From positions 46,687 to 110,686 of the forward strand of contig CBDBMP010000004.1 in the NCBI GenBank assembly GCA_965207495.1: DNA of 64,000 nt. Direction: 5' to 3'. Source of the DNA: Bin5 sp965207495 (GTDB lineage: Bacteria; Chloroflexota; Anaerolineae; Caldilineales; Caldilineaceae). A model generated the notes under the pieces. It was not told where the DNA came from, searched no databases, and worked only from the letters and a program-made list of their open reading frames with translations. A program made the position numbers and the translations under genes. Shown here piece by piece: positions 32,921 to 41,766 of the stretch (the stretch's first letter is position 1; every line of letters begins with the position of its first letter).

Positions 32921-35622
32921 ACGCCTCCATATATGCGCAGGTAGTGGACGAAGCAGATGAGAATGCCCTGAAGGTAGCGGCGTGTGTCGTCGTAGGGGAC
33001 CTTGTAGATGAAAAGGGCGTCATCCGTCTCGGTGCCGCTGAGCCAGTATCGGGCCTTGCGGGGGCCGGCGTTATAGCCGGCGACGGCGGCGATGTCGTTG
33101 CCGCCGACATAGTCGCGCGCCCAGCGCAGGTAGTATGCGCCGAAACGGATGCTGACGATGGGAAGGTCGAGCAGCTCGGTGGCGTAGTTGGGGTAGTTGA
33201 GACTATAGGCGATCTCCCAGCCTGTACCCGGAAGGATCTGCATGAGGCCGCGGGCGCCGGCATAGGAACGCGCGGCAGGCTCGAAGTGGCTCTCCTGAAA
33301 GATGAGGCCGTACAGAAGCTGAGGGGCGATCTCAAACTCTCCGGCCTGCTTCCCGACCAGGCGGGCGTAATGTCTGGGATAGGCGAAACGCTGGATAAAG
33401 AGCGGCGTTTCGGCAATACGCTCTGCCGGGCTGAGCTCGATGAGACGGTGGGCAGCCGTAATGGAGAGCTTGTTGGCGCCCAACTTATGAAAGCGCAGCA
33501 TGAGGGAATAGAGCGCCGCCGGATCGTTGTGATAACGCCAGTAGATCTGTTCCAGCAGCTGCAATCCCTCGGCGCGGCGACCCAGCGCCAGTAGCAGCTC
33601 GCTCTTGACGAGGTCCGTGTCATCGACCACGGTCTGGGGCAGGTCCCATGGCCCGACGCTGTCTGCGGCAGCTGCCGCCTCGCTGTTTTGGGCGCGAGCG
33701 AAACCCTCCGGCCCGCGCAGCCAGTCTTCGGCGAAGGCGCGGCTGCCATCGTCGCCGGGCAACGGGGGCACGGCTATGTTCATACGGGCCAGGCGGGGGA
33801 CAAGATTTTGCCCGGGCTGCGCGGCGTCAAGGTCCAGGCCGGCCAGAAGGCCGTAAAATGTTTCGGGCGCGCGGGCGACGAGCGCATTCCAGAGGGCGCG
33901 CGCCGCCCTGACTTCGCCCTGGGCATGGCGGGCGCGGCCGAGCCAGTAGGTTGCAAAGTCCGGCTGCGCATGGGGGTACTCGGAGAGCAGCCGTTCGAAG
34001 AGGTTGGCGGCGTACTCGTAACGGCCGCGTTCGAACGCGCCGATTGCGGAGACGGCAAGCCCGTCGGCGGCGCGCGGGCTGCCGGGGAAGGCGTCCGCCA
34101 GCCTGAGCAGATCGGCCGCAGCTTCGTCAAAAGGATCGACCGCGCCGCGGGCATCCTGTATGGCGCCGGCGGCGAGGGAAGAGAGCGCGCTCAGCCACAG
34201 CGCTTCCGGCGCGAGCGGGTCATCGGGATGCGCTGCGGCGAATGTGCGGTAGATGCGCCGTCCCTCTGCGGGCGCGCCCTCTTCAGAGGCGATGCGCGCC
34301 CGCGCCAACCAGGCCTCACCAAAGCAGACGCAGTTGGGAAAGTCGGTCAGCACGCGGTCGACGGCAAGACGGGCCTCTGCCCACCGTTCCAACCCCATCA
34401 GGGAACGGGCGGTTCCCAGCCAGGCTTCGCCGGCGCGGGCGGCATGCGGCGACTTCTCTAGGAATTGCTCAAAGGCGGCGATAGCCGGCGCGTAGGCGTC
34501 GGCGAACAGATAGATCTCCCCGCGCAGGAACGGGTCGACGGGCGCGTCCCTGTTCACCAGCTGAATGAGAGACAGGTAGGCGGCATCGCTGGCCGGGTCT
34601 TCGGTCAGCGCCATGCTCCAGCGGAGGATGGCGGCTTCTTCATCGCCGGCCGCGGCATAGGCCATGCCGGCGCGATGGAGATAACCGGCGCGGTAGATGG
34701 AGGCTTCTCTGTAGGCGAGGATATTGTCCGACGCAGGCGCGGCCTGATCCGGGCCCGGTTCTGCGCGCCCGAAAGGCGGACCGAAGAGGATCTCATCGTA
34801 GATGGAGGCGGCTTCGTCCCAGCGGCCGATACCTTCGAGTACGGCTGCGAGCCGCTCGAGAAGGCGGACTTCCTCGTCTGCGGTTATGGCTGCGGCGGCG
34901 GCCCGGCGCAGCGCGTCAGCGGCCTGCAGCCGTTCGTCTGCCGCGAGCAGTGCATCGGCGATGCGTTCCTCGACGACACCGGAGAGCTGGGGTCGCTGCG
35001 CCACGAATGCGCGGTAGGCGGCCGCGGCTTCGGTGGAGCGGTCGACGCCGGCCAGAGCTTCGCCGCGCAGGAAGAGGCTGTTGATCAGGATCTGCGCCAC
35101 CGCTTCTCCGTTTGTGGACGGCAGAGTGATCTCACCCGCGGCCAGGGCGTCGCCCATGCGCCGGAGCTGCTCAAGCGCGTCCAGCGCCGGTTGCGGATCG
35201 TCAGCTGCCAGATAGGCCAGGGCGAGCCGGTAGAGGATTGCGGCGCGCGTCTGCGTACGGGAGGCGGCAGGTGTCTCCCGTCCCTGGGCAGGCTCCGTCG
35301 GGAGATCGGCCAGCAGCGTTTGCAGCAGTCTTTGCTCCTGGCGGTAGTCGCCGATCTGGTGAAGATAGGCGGCCTCATCGAGCAGGGATGCCGTCGTCAC
35401 AGGTTCGGCGGTCGCGCGCGGATTGGCCGCAGGGCTGCCCGGCGGCGATGACGACCGGTCCAGGGAAGAGGTTGCGGCTGCGGGGAGGACGGCAGTGGGG
35501 GCAGCGCGTCTGTCGCGACATCCGGACAGAAACAGCGCGAGCAGGAGCAGAATCGAGAAGGAGACCGGCAGATGAGATCGTCCTCTGCGCCTGAAACAGG
35601 ACGGGATAGGCTCGTTAATCAA
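32917..35622 (-). CDS. TPR-containing lytic transglycosylase lipoprotein (Slt-like)
   Basis: No ATG is available; the TTG at 35622 gives a lipoprotein signal (SILLLLALFLSGC, C35) of normal length, while another TTG at 35679 would lengthen it. The 901-residue protein has a long helical part with many TPR-like repeats (Ala-rich, AGYLHRAGMAYAAAGDEEAA, FATYWLGRARHAQGEVRAAR) as in Slt70, and a C-terminal SLT domain: catalytic E777 in FQESHFEPAA, then GARGLMQILPGT, VAGYNAGP and a late YLRIY. It cleaves the glycan strands of peptidoglycan, making anhydromuramyl ends. The last codon and stop coincide with the end of a family A repeat, so a few terminal residues may be lost. Confidence 0.88.
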   Translation of the reverse strand: MINEPIPSCFRRRGRSHLPVSFSILLLLALFLSGCRDRRAAPTAVLPAAATSSLDRSSSPPGSPAANPRATAEPVTTASLLDEAAYLHQIGDYRQEQRLLQTLLADLPTEPAQGRETPAASRTQTRAAILYRLALAYLAADDPQPALDALEQLRRMGDALAAGEITLPSTNGEAVAQILINSLFLRGEALAGVDRSTEAAAAYRAFVAQRPQLSGVVEERIADALLAADERLQAADALRRAAAAAITADEEVRLLERLAAVLEGIGRWDEAASIYDEILFGPPFGRAEPGPDQAAPASDNILAYREASIYRAGYLHRAGMAYAAAGDEEAAILRWSMALTEDPASDAAYLSLIQLVNRDAPVDPFLRGEIYLFADAYAPAIAAFEQFLEKSPHAARAGEAWLGTARSLMGLERWAEARLAVDRVLTDFPNCVCFGEAWLARARIASEEGAPAEGRRIYRTFAAAHPDDPLAPEALWLSALSSLAAGAIQDARGAVDPFDEAAADLLRLADAFPGSPRAADGLAVSAIGAFERGRYEYAANLFERLLSEYPHAQPDFATYWLGRARHAQGEVRAARALWNALVARAPETFYGLLAGLDLDAAQPGQNLVPRLARMNIAVPPLPGDDGSRAFAEDWLRGPEGFARAQNSEAAAAADSVGPWDLPQTVVDDTDLVKSELLLALGRRAEGLQLLEQIYWRYHNDPAALYSLMLRFHKLGANKLSITAAHRLIELSPAERIAETPLFIQRFAYPRHYARLVGKQAGEFEIAPQLLYGLIFQESHFEPAARSYAGARGLMQILPGTGWEIAYSLNYPNYATELLDLPIVSIRFGAYYLRWARDYVGGNDIAAVAGYNAGPRKARYWLSGTETDDALFIYKVPYDDTRRYLQGILICFVHYLRIYGGV

Positions 35623-35874
35623 TGGGTTGCCCCGAATATGACGTTGTGCTCCACCCGCTTGACCGTTGGCTGCGCCCAACTACCCGGAATTTCTGCGGGC
35701 AAGCCATGTTCATGCGTCCTTCTGTGGAACGGCGGGTAACCGGATATACCGAAATCAGTAGATCAACATGCCGGAATCGGTATATTTGACTGAGACAGGT
35801 TCATGAGCGGTCTGGTATCCTGCGGTTGTCTCCCAACAACAATCCCATTCAGAACAATTTCTGAGGAGGGTACC
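35623..35874. other. Intergenic between divergent genes
   Basis: A short match to family B (GTGGAACGGCGGGTAACCGG) is at 35723. CCGGAATCGGTATATTTGAC at 35770-35790 may be promoter DNA for the gene at 35875. Confidence 0.35.
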
Positions 35875-36318
35875 ATGGGAGGCTTTTTCTACATTGCCAC
35901 CATGATTGCGGCGCTGTTGACGCCCTCCAGCCTGCTGGCCCAGGAAGACGGGACCACTCCAGACCCACCGCCAATCCCGCCAGAAGAATCAGGTCTCCCT
36001 GAAAACTGTACCTGGCCCGGCATTCTCATCAATAACAGCAGCAAGACGATGTACATTGCGTTCGACAAGGACGATGCTCCCTATGCGTGGATTTACCGCG
36101 ACGTCCCGCCGGGCACAAACAGCAAAGTTCACACCTGTGACACCGACTACTTCACGTACCGTTACCAGAACTGGTGGTTCGCCGACGTCCACAAACTTGC
36201 GGGCTGGTGGACGAACTACATCTTCCATGCGACGCGGGAATGTGTAGATCATCCCAGAGAACACCATACCGTTCAGTGTAGCTTTGTGGAGTACAATCAC
36301 ACACCGGGATCTGATTGA
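35875..36318 (+). CDS. Secreted hypothetical protein
   Basis: The ATG at 35875 has GAGGAGGG five bases upstream, which rules out the longer frame from 35803. The 147-residue protein has a signal peptide (IATMIAALLTPSSLLAQ), a Pro-rich linker (PDPPPIPPEE) and a globular domain with four cysteines (ENCTWPG, HTCDTD, RECVDH, VQCSF), Trp- and Tyr-rich (DYFTYRYQNWWFADV). Two disulfides are likely. It contains the phrase INNSSKTMYIAFDKDD seen in small beta-sandwich proteins, but no known family is recognised. Confidence 0.65.
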   Translation: MGGFFYIATMIAALLTPSSLLAQEDGTTPDPPPIPPEESGLPENCTWPGILINNSSKTMYIAFDKDDAPYAWIYRDVPPGTNSKVHTCDTDYFTYRYQNWWFADVHKLAGWWTNYIFHATRECVDHPREHHTVQCSFVEYNHTPGSD

Positions 36319-36420
36319 TCACGGCTCCGGGCAGCGGTTAACAGGAGCAAGAGCCTGGGCGTGAAAATCAGCCCAGGATTCTGTCAAAACCTGTAGGGCT
36401 GAACAAAGAGGGGGCATACG

Positions 36421-36576
36421 ATGGAGCCAGAAGTTACGCAGGGCATGAAGGATTTCGCCATTCTTATGGAACTGTACGTAGAGCCGACCTTTGCGTTCTT
36501 CTACTACTTCGGCGTTGCAGTGATGGGCCTGCTCAACTTTCTGAGTTATGTCGTGACGTTTCTTGCGGGTATGTGA
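36421..36576 (+). CDS. Small single-span membrane protein, 51 residues
   Basis: GAGGGGG lies about seven bases before the ATG at 36421. The product has a short acidic start (MEPEVTQGMKDFAILMELYV) and one aromatic membrane span (FAFFYYFGVAVMGLLNFLSY). Plan and length resemble the small proteins at 26986 and 31253. Function unknown. Confidence 0.5.
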   Translation: MEPEVTQGMKDFAILMELYVEPTFAFFYYFGVAVMGLLNFLSYVVTFLAGM

Positions 36577-36778
36577 GGAGCCTGAAATGAAATCTGTTCG
36601 GGAATAGAGAAGCGGCCGTTCGCTTGCTTCTGAAATCCTTATCATCTTAGCGGTGAGGTGCCTTTACCAATGCCCCTGATTTGGCGGGGCCTGTTCTATG
36701 CCTCCTCCGGCGCCGTCCACGTCGCCGCGGCCCGTGATCGCTTCATGGTCGCTTTCCACTATGATATGCCGTAGCCGG

Positions 36779-37018
36779 TCAGACACGGTCCCCCCTTTTC
36801 GGTTCAACCGGCGCCGCGGCTGTTTCCGCCGCCTGCATTGCCGCGGCCGCCGTCGGGTAGTTCGCGCCCCGCCCTTTCTCCTGCCCCTGCAGGGTACGCA
36901 CCACGTAGGCCCACAGGCCGGACCGCTCCAACGATACGATCCCCGCCCGCGTCCGGTTCGCCAGTTGGCCGTTGATCCAATCCCCCCGCTTTGTCAGACG
37001 CCAGCCCCGTCCCCTCAT
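36779..37018 (-). CDS. Small basic hypothetical protein
   Basis: The ATG at 37018 has AAGGAG six bases upstream. The 79-residue protein is basic at its start (MRGRGWRLTKRGDWINGQLA), then LERSGLWAYVVRTLQGQ and an Ala-rich end (TAAAAMQAAETAAAP). The frame continues upstream of the start but that part is not needed. No family recognised; it could bind nucleic acid by charge alone. Confidence 0.45.
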   Translation of the reverse strand: MRGRGWRLTKRGDWINGQLANRTRAGIVSLERSGLWAYVVRTLQGQEKGRGANYPTAAAAMQAAETAAAPVEPKRGDRV

Positions 37019-37976
37019 TTTCGCTCCTTGTCGCCGATTCGCCGGTCGCGCCATCGCTTTTTTGCACGGGGAGAACAGGTCCGTTCCCGTTCCTCCTGTT
37101 CTAATTGTTCTCGCCCCGTTTTCTCTCTGGTCGGAATTGCCAAAACAAACGGGGTACGACACAAAAACAAAGGGAACTTTCAGCTTGATTAGCCAATCTA
37201 AAACGAACCCACGTATTCCCACGTAGCGGCATGCTGAACTCCGCCGGCGCCGCAAGGCGGGAAGAGCTCGCCCTCATCGAGTTCGATCTGGACTGCCTGA
37301 TGACAGCGGGCGCGGTATACGCCGGTCAGCCTGCATATCTCCCCGCTCACGAATGCCATGCCTGCGTAGTTGTCCATTTGCAGTTAGTCACTGAAAACCC
37401 GATTGCAAACACGATAACTGTCGTCGGCAGAATACCAAGGCCGTATTCGAATCAAGAGTGCCAAAATCCATTCCAGAACAGACCCAGTTACATCTCGCCC
37501 GGAGAACCTCCCACCCACGTGAAAACCAGCCAGAGCCCCTGCCTCCTGATTAGCCGCATAAATGTGTGGTATGAACTGGGAATCCTCGGCTCTTCCATCT
37601 TTTCGCCCCTGAACACGGACTGTTTCGCGCCAGTCACCTCTTAACTCTGCCCCTGACGCACATTTCGAGGATGCCTTCGCCTCGCGCCTCTTGTGCTTCC
37701 TGTCAGCTCCGCTCTCCTGCTTTTACTTCCGCCACCTCAGCCGGCGGCGGTTCCTCGGGTTGAATGCGCATTCGATTGGAGAAATCCCCGGGTTACACGC
37801 TTGCGCGCACCGCCGGCTGGCCGGGCATGGCATCTAAGCGGAATCAAGCGGCACTTTGCGTTTCACTTTTGATCTGCGCTTGCGTTGGCGCTGACCGCGG
37901 CGAGACAGCAGAGGATAAGGACGGTCACGACGAGAATGAGCGCGTACAGGTTTGCGCGTTTTACGGGGTGTCTCCT
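37019..37976. other. Intergenic with a gene fragment
   Basis: About 950 bp without an intact gene. At 37532-37598 on the minus strand, MEEPRIPSSYHTFMRLIRR repeats the first residues of the gene at 38771-39034 (MQEPAIPRSYHTFMNLIRR), a 5' fragment left by duplication. Confidence 0.55.
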
Positions 37977-38456
37977 CTAGCGGAAGTCGTTGATATCTTC
38001 GAACTCTTTCCAAGGTGTATGGCCTGCATACTCGCAGCCGTCCCACAGTTCGGACACGCTACGGTAGTTCCCGCTACGCCCGGACGCGTAATAGATTTGT
38101 ACCCGTCCATCCAGGTGCCAGACGACCTTGATAATCGCCATGAACATGGGCGGCTCTCTGTCGTACAGCGTGCGATGGGCGGCCTTGGTCTCTTCGTTAA
38201 GCTGTACAGGATCGCCAGGCAGCCTGAGCGTCAGGTCGCACGTCGCCATGGTCAGGGTGGACGCAACTGCGGGCGTTGCTTCCAAAGCGGCCACCCGCTC
38301 ATCCAGTCTTCTGAGCTCCTTGGCGAGAATAACCAGGTCGGTGGACAGGGCTTGCAGCTTGTTATTCATTCTCTCAATCGTAACGTCGCCCTGAGCGAAC
38401 AGCAGGGCGGGCGCGAGTGTAATCAGCAACGCGATAATGATCAGAGTGCGTTTCAT
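37977..38456 (-). CDS. Secreted coiled-coil protein, third family member
   Basis: The ATG at 38456 is preceded by GAGAGGAAA. Signal peptide MKRTLIIIALLITLAPALLF, then the same mature start as the protein at 9514 (AQGDVTIE), a heptad region (KELRRLDERVAALEA) and a globular part with CDLTLRLPG, ending ELWDGCEYAG, the family's W-x-x-C-E motif. At 159 residues it is similar in length to the 9514 product. Because the signal peptide and coiled coil are more conserved than the tail, the variable end may be the functional part. Function unknown. Confidence 0.75.
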   Translation of the reverse strand: MKRTLIIIALLITLAPALLFAQGDVTIERMNNKLQALSTDLVILAKELRRLDERVAALEATPAVASTLTMATCDLTLRLPGDPVQLNEETKAAHRTLYDREPPMFMAIIKVVWHLDGRVQIYYASGRSGNYRSVSELWDGCEYAGHTPWKEFEDINDFR

Positions 38457-38524
38457 GGCAGGGTTTCCTCTCTCCCCGTACCTCCGGGGCAATACCTGGG
38501 TACTCCCTTCCCAATAGTTACCAG

Positions 38525-38770
38525 ATGAGCAGAACGACGGCCTCGCGGCGTATCGGTCCCGCCTTGATGTTGGCCGCCGAGGGCATGGTCTCCCGCTTTG
38601 GCAGACGCCCTATCCCTCGGCAGACAAGGCGTCGAACCGGGGCATGTAGCGGACAATGGCCTAACGCTACAGGGGGAGGCGGGGGCCGCCAGCGCGGATG
38701 TGGCGAGGATACAGTGCCCGTGTTCGAGGTAGGCAGGTCCAGACCCGTCCCAGATCCAGATTTTCGATAA
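38525..38770 (-). pseudogene. Decayed copy of the 8534-type secreted protein
   Basis: In changing frames the minus strand reads the same series as residues about 110-160 of the protein at 8534: the WDG-x-GPAYL-x-HGHC-x-LAT portion, then IVRYM and FDAL (RYMPRFDALSAEG against RYMAQFDALPPEYG). At least two frameshifts and an internal stop are present, and the signal peptide and coiled coil are missing. Confidence 0.65.
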
Positions 38771-39034
38771 TCACGACTTACCCTCTTTTTGCCGTATCTT
38801 GTGCATCGCCAGGTTGAACCGGTCTTCGAACAGCTGCCGACGCGTCCGGCTCGACCGCAGATAAGACAGCTCCGGCTCGTCCCAGTACGGGTCATCCATT
38901 TCCAGCGGTAGATCCAGCAGATCCATTATGCGCCGCTTCAGCACCTTCCGACGGGCGCCCGGGTCTTCCTCCTGAAGCCTCCTGATTAGGTTCATAAATG
39001 TGTGGTATGAACGGGGAATCGCTGGCTCTTGCAT
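38771..39034 (-). CDS. Small hypothetical protein, 87 residues
   Basis: The ATG at 39034 has a perfect GAGGAGGAG upstream. The charged, helical protein (MNLIRRLQEEDPGARRKVLK, MDLLDLPLEMDDPYWDEPEL, RRQLFEDRFNLAMHKIRQKE) has no cysteine or membrane span. Its first 19 codons also occur as a fragment at 37532-37598, so the gene has been duplicated and lost once. No family recognised; possibly a small DNA-binding or scaffold protein, but nothing in it decides this. Confidence 0.6.
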   Translation of the reverse strand: MQEPAIPRSYHTFMNLIRRLQEEDPGARRKVLKRRIMDLLDLPLEMDDPYWDEPELSYLRSSRTRRQLFEDRFNLAMHKIRQKEGKS

Positions 39035-39521
39035 CGTTCTCCTCCTCTATGAGGATCTGCCGGCGCTCGGGCAGACGCTCTTTTCTGCGATCAGAATTCC
39101 GCTATGACTATGGGCAGCTGCACATCCCCCATTCGCAAATCCTGATCTTTCCTGTGTCAGGGTTTATCCGCCCGCTTCGTCCGTTCTTTTGCACGAAAGC
39201 ATCCTCGTCACACGGCATGTGAAAAGAGGTCTTTCTCCGCCACTGCGCCGGCGCGACAAGCTTGCACGACCTGTCGAAACCACTCGCTCGTGCGAAAGTC
39301 GCTTGCGCGTTGCAAGACCGATAGGGATGGTTCGCCTTCTACTTTCCACCTTTCCGCTAAAGTGAAGTTCTGCGACCATGCGCAGGAAGGACAGGTGTCG
39401 GTGGGGCGCCGACAGCCTGTGGGAAATATTTCAGGGCGGTCCGGACGTCTGGTTCTGCGTGTCTGCGCTCTCAACGGACTAAAAGTTCGTGTTCTCTATT
39501 CGGGGTGGGCTAGAGGGTAAG
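39035..39521. other. Intergenic, possible decayed gene
   Basis: On the minus strand near 39208-39380 a frame without a start reads FRTSEWFRQVVQACRAGAVA and ends LFSHAV; it may be the end of a dead gene. Nothing else recognised. Confidence 0.35.
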
Positions 39522-39551
39522 AGGAGAGAGAACGAAGACGTTCTCTCTCCT
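39522..39551 (-). terminator. Hairpin after the solute-binding protein gene
   Basis: A perfect 12-bp stem, AGGAGAGAGAAC and GTTCTCTCTCCT with loop GAAGAC, starts 15 bases after the stop of the minus-strand gene. No T tract follows, so it may be a weak terminator or an RNA-protecting hairpin. Confidence 0.6.
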
Positions 39552-39565
39552 GATTGTGTTGAGGT

Positions 39566-40825
39566 TTACTCCATTCCGAAACCGGAGACCTGGACGAAGG
39601 CGCCGTCGGTGACCTGGAAGATCTGTACGCCGCCGGCGCCGCATTCGCCGATGCTGTCGCACTTGATTGTGCCGGTGAGGCCTGCGAATGAATCGACCGA
39701 GCGAATGGCGGAGATCAGTTCCTCGCGGTCGATAACGAGGTTGCCGTTATCGTCGACCACGACGACGGCCGACAGGGCAGCGGCGATCAGCTTGACGGAG
39801 TCGTAGCTCTGGCTGTGGAAGGGGCCGAGATCGTCGGGGCTGACGCCGTATTTCTCCATGTACTTGGCGTCGAATTCGGCGTTCATGGCTTCGGAATCGG
39901 CGCCGGCGACGAAGGAGATGTAGGTGCCTTCGGCGGCGTCGCCGGCGGCTTGCAGATACTGCTGCGTGTAGGCGCCGTCAACGCTCATGAAGGCGGTGTC
40001 CTCGAGGCTGGGGGTTTCGGTCATCTGCTGGGCGATGAGGCCGGCCTCGGTGGAGTATCCGCCGAAGAAGATGGCCTGGGGCCCACCGGCGCCAACCCTG
40101 GCCAGCATGGCACGGAAGTCGGTATCGCCCACCTGGACGCCTTCGAAGCTGGTCACTTCGGCTCCCAGACCCGTAATGTTGTTCTGGAAGATTTCGGCCA
40201 GGCCCTTGCCGTAGTCGGAGTTGTCGTGGACGACGGCGACGCTGGTGAAGCCCCGATCATCGAATACAAAGCTGGCATCGATGGCGCCCTGGAGGGCGTC
40301 GCTAAGGGCGACGCGGTTACAGACGTCGCAGTCGGCGGAGGTGATGTCGGGATTGGTGGCGCTGGGGCTGACGAAGGGGATGCGCGCCTCCTGCAGGATC
40401 GGCATGAGGCCGAAGGTCTCGCCGGAGCAGGTGCCGCCAGTGACGGCGACGATGGTCTCGTCGGCGGCGAATTTGTTGCCGACGTTCGTTCCCTGCGTGC
40501 CGTCGCAGGCGCCGTCTTCGGCTACCAGCTCGAACATGAAGCCTTCGAGTCCGCCGGCCGCGTTGAGGTCATCGACGGCGAGTTCGGCGCCTTGGCGGAT
40601 GTCGAGGCCGGGGTCGGGGATCGGACCGGTCAGGGCGAAGGAGCCGCCGACGCGGATGATCCCGCCCGCTTCGACGACGACCTTACCGCTCATATCGACA
40701 ATGTTGTCGTCGTCGATCGGACCCTGCGCGATGGGCGCTTCTGCGGCCGGCGGCGTAGCGGCGCATGCGGCCAGCATCAGTGCTGTGACGAGGAGCAGGG
40801 TGAGGAAAGCGGATCGTTTTGGCAT
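39566..40825 (-). CDS. Branched-chain amino acid-type ABC solute-binding lipoprotein
   Basis: The ATG at 40825 has AAGGAGG upstream. The 419-residue protein has a lipoprotein signal (VTALMLAAC, C21), then the Peripla_BP_6 fold of LivJ/BraC-like receptors: IRVGGSFALTGPIPDPGLDI, GAELAVDDLNAAGG, VVHDNSDYGKGLAEIF, FFGGYSTEAGLIAQQM and YDSVKLIAAAL. Two cysteine pairs are likely (CDGTQG/CSGE; DCDVCN; CDSIGEC). The family binds branched-chain amino acids, amides or urea; the ligand is not readable. No permease (LivH/LivM) or ATPase gene adjoins it. A related but distinct receptor is at 17515. Confidence 0.92.
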   Translation of the reverse strand: MPKRSAFLTLLLVTALMLAACAATPPAAEAPIAQGPIDDDNIVDMSGKVVVEAGGIIRVGGSFALTGPIPDPGLDIRQGAELAVDDLNAAGGLEGFMFELVAEDGACDGTQGTNVGNKFAADETIVAVTGGTCSGETFGLMPILQEARIPFVSPSATNPDITSADCDVCNRVALSDALQGAIDASFVFDDRGFTSVAVVHDNSDYGKGLAEIFQNNITGLGAEVTSFEGVQVGDTDFRAMLARVGAGGPQAIFFGGYSTEAGLIAQQMTETPSLEDTAFMSVDGAYTQQYLQAAGDAAEGTYISFVAGADSEAMNAEFDAKYMEKYGVSPDDLGPFHSQSYDSVKLIAAALSAVVVVDDNGNLVIDREELISAIRSVDSFAGLTGTIKCDSIGECGAGGVQIFQVTDGAFVQVSGFGME

Positions 40826-41124
40826 TTGAGCCTCCTTGGTCAATTCATATGCTGAATGAATGTTCTTTGCTGCTTTGCACGGTCTCCCGGTCGTACTGCT
40901 ATAGGGAGGGTGGTGTGTTTGCAGGATCGATAGTTGTTTGTTTTGCCGGCTGCACGCGGTTGCAGGGCAATGCGAAAATTCATGGCAGCGGTGCGTCGCT
41001 ACCGTGTTTCGGCCATCTAACCGGCCCTTCTGTTCTTGGTGAATTGCTCCATCATATGTCTCAGAGCGCGGGCCAGCTTTGGGGGCCAGCCATATGCCTC
41101 TTGCCCCTCAAGAAAGCTGCTTTA
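40826..41124. other. Intergenic
   Basis: About 300 bp, no gene or repeat recognised; promoter for the minus-strand receptor gene must lie here. Confidence 0.35.
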
Positions 41125-41766
41125 TCAATTCACTGAAACCGCCAAATACCGGAATATACCTCGCGGCTTCCCATTTCCCCGCGACTTCTCAGTGATGTTG
41201 GAATAGTCTTGCCAGCGAAGACAATATGAACCTTTTAACTGTATCGGCTTCTTTCGACCCTTCTTCGTTCCCGGACTGGTATGTGTTGCCCAATCCAGTT
41301 CTCCCTTGATGATCACCGCCCCCTCGTGAATGCGGAAGGCGGAATCCGTCGTATCCGGCCGTCTTGGACAGATCCAGTACAACGGGGCGTTGGTCAGCAG
41401 CACCGCATGGCCAGCCTCGCACAACCCCGGTTCATTACGCATACGCTCAAGCCGCTGAATATCCCGGAGAAAGTCATATCGCCTCTGGTTATGGGCAAAC
41501 TGATCACGGAGGGCGAAGGATTCCCCGTTGTGCAATTCCAAGCGCCGGGTTACGTACTTCAGCTCGATGGCGATCTTCTCATCCGGAAGGTAGATGTCGA
41601 CGTACGTCTTCCGATGCTCGACCGGCACGGGGTACTCCAACCGGACTTGACTTTTCGGCATGGTTTGGTGGATATGCCATGCCAGGGCGTGCCGGAAGTC
41701 AGCTTCGGAGTGAAACACTTTTCTGCTTTCAGCCAACTGCGTCAGAAGACACCTGATGTCCAACAT
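41125..41766 (-). CDS. Stand-alone PD-(D/E)XK nuclease-like protein
   Basis: From ATG 41766 the 213-residue protein reads RHALAWHIHQTMP and RLEYPVPV, then D57 (TYVDIYLP) and E68-x-K70 (IAIELKY), the core of a PD-(D/E)XK nuclease. Following helices (DQFAHNQRRYDFLRDIQRLE) and GHAVLLTNAPLYW are typical of such proteins with unknown target. It could be a solitary restriction-type enzyme or a repair nuclease; no methylase is next to it. The DUF262-RecQ fusion starts 1.35 kb away on the other strand, so a joint defence function is possible but not shown. Confidence 0.7.
   Translation of the reverse strand: MLDIRCLLTQLAESRKVFHSEADFRHALAWHIHQTMPKSQVRLEYPVPVEHRKTYVDIYLPDEKIAIELKYVTRRLELHNGESFALRDQFAHNQRRYDFLRDIQRLERMRNEPGLCEAGHAVLLTNAPLYWICPRRPDTTDSAFRIHEGAVIIKGELDWATHTSPGTKKGRKKPIQLKGSYCLRWQDYSNITEKSRGNGKPRGIFRYLAVSVN

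Noticed and set aside
34465..35451. 328-codon frame antisense to the transglycosylase
   Set aside because: Mirror of Ala-rich TPR codons.
39815..40855. 346-codon frame antisense to the solute-binding protein
   Set aside because: Gly/Val/Ala-rich mirror image; the real gene has a lipobox and all family motifs.
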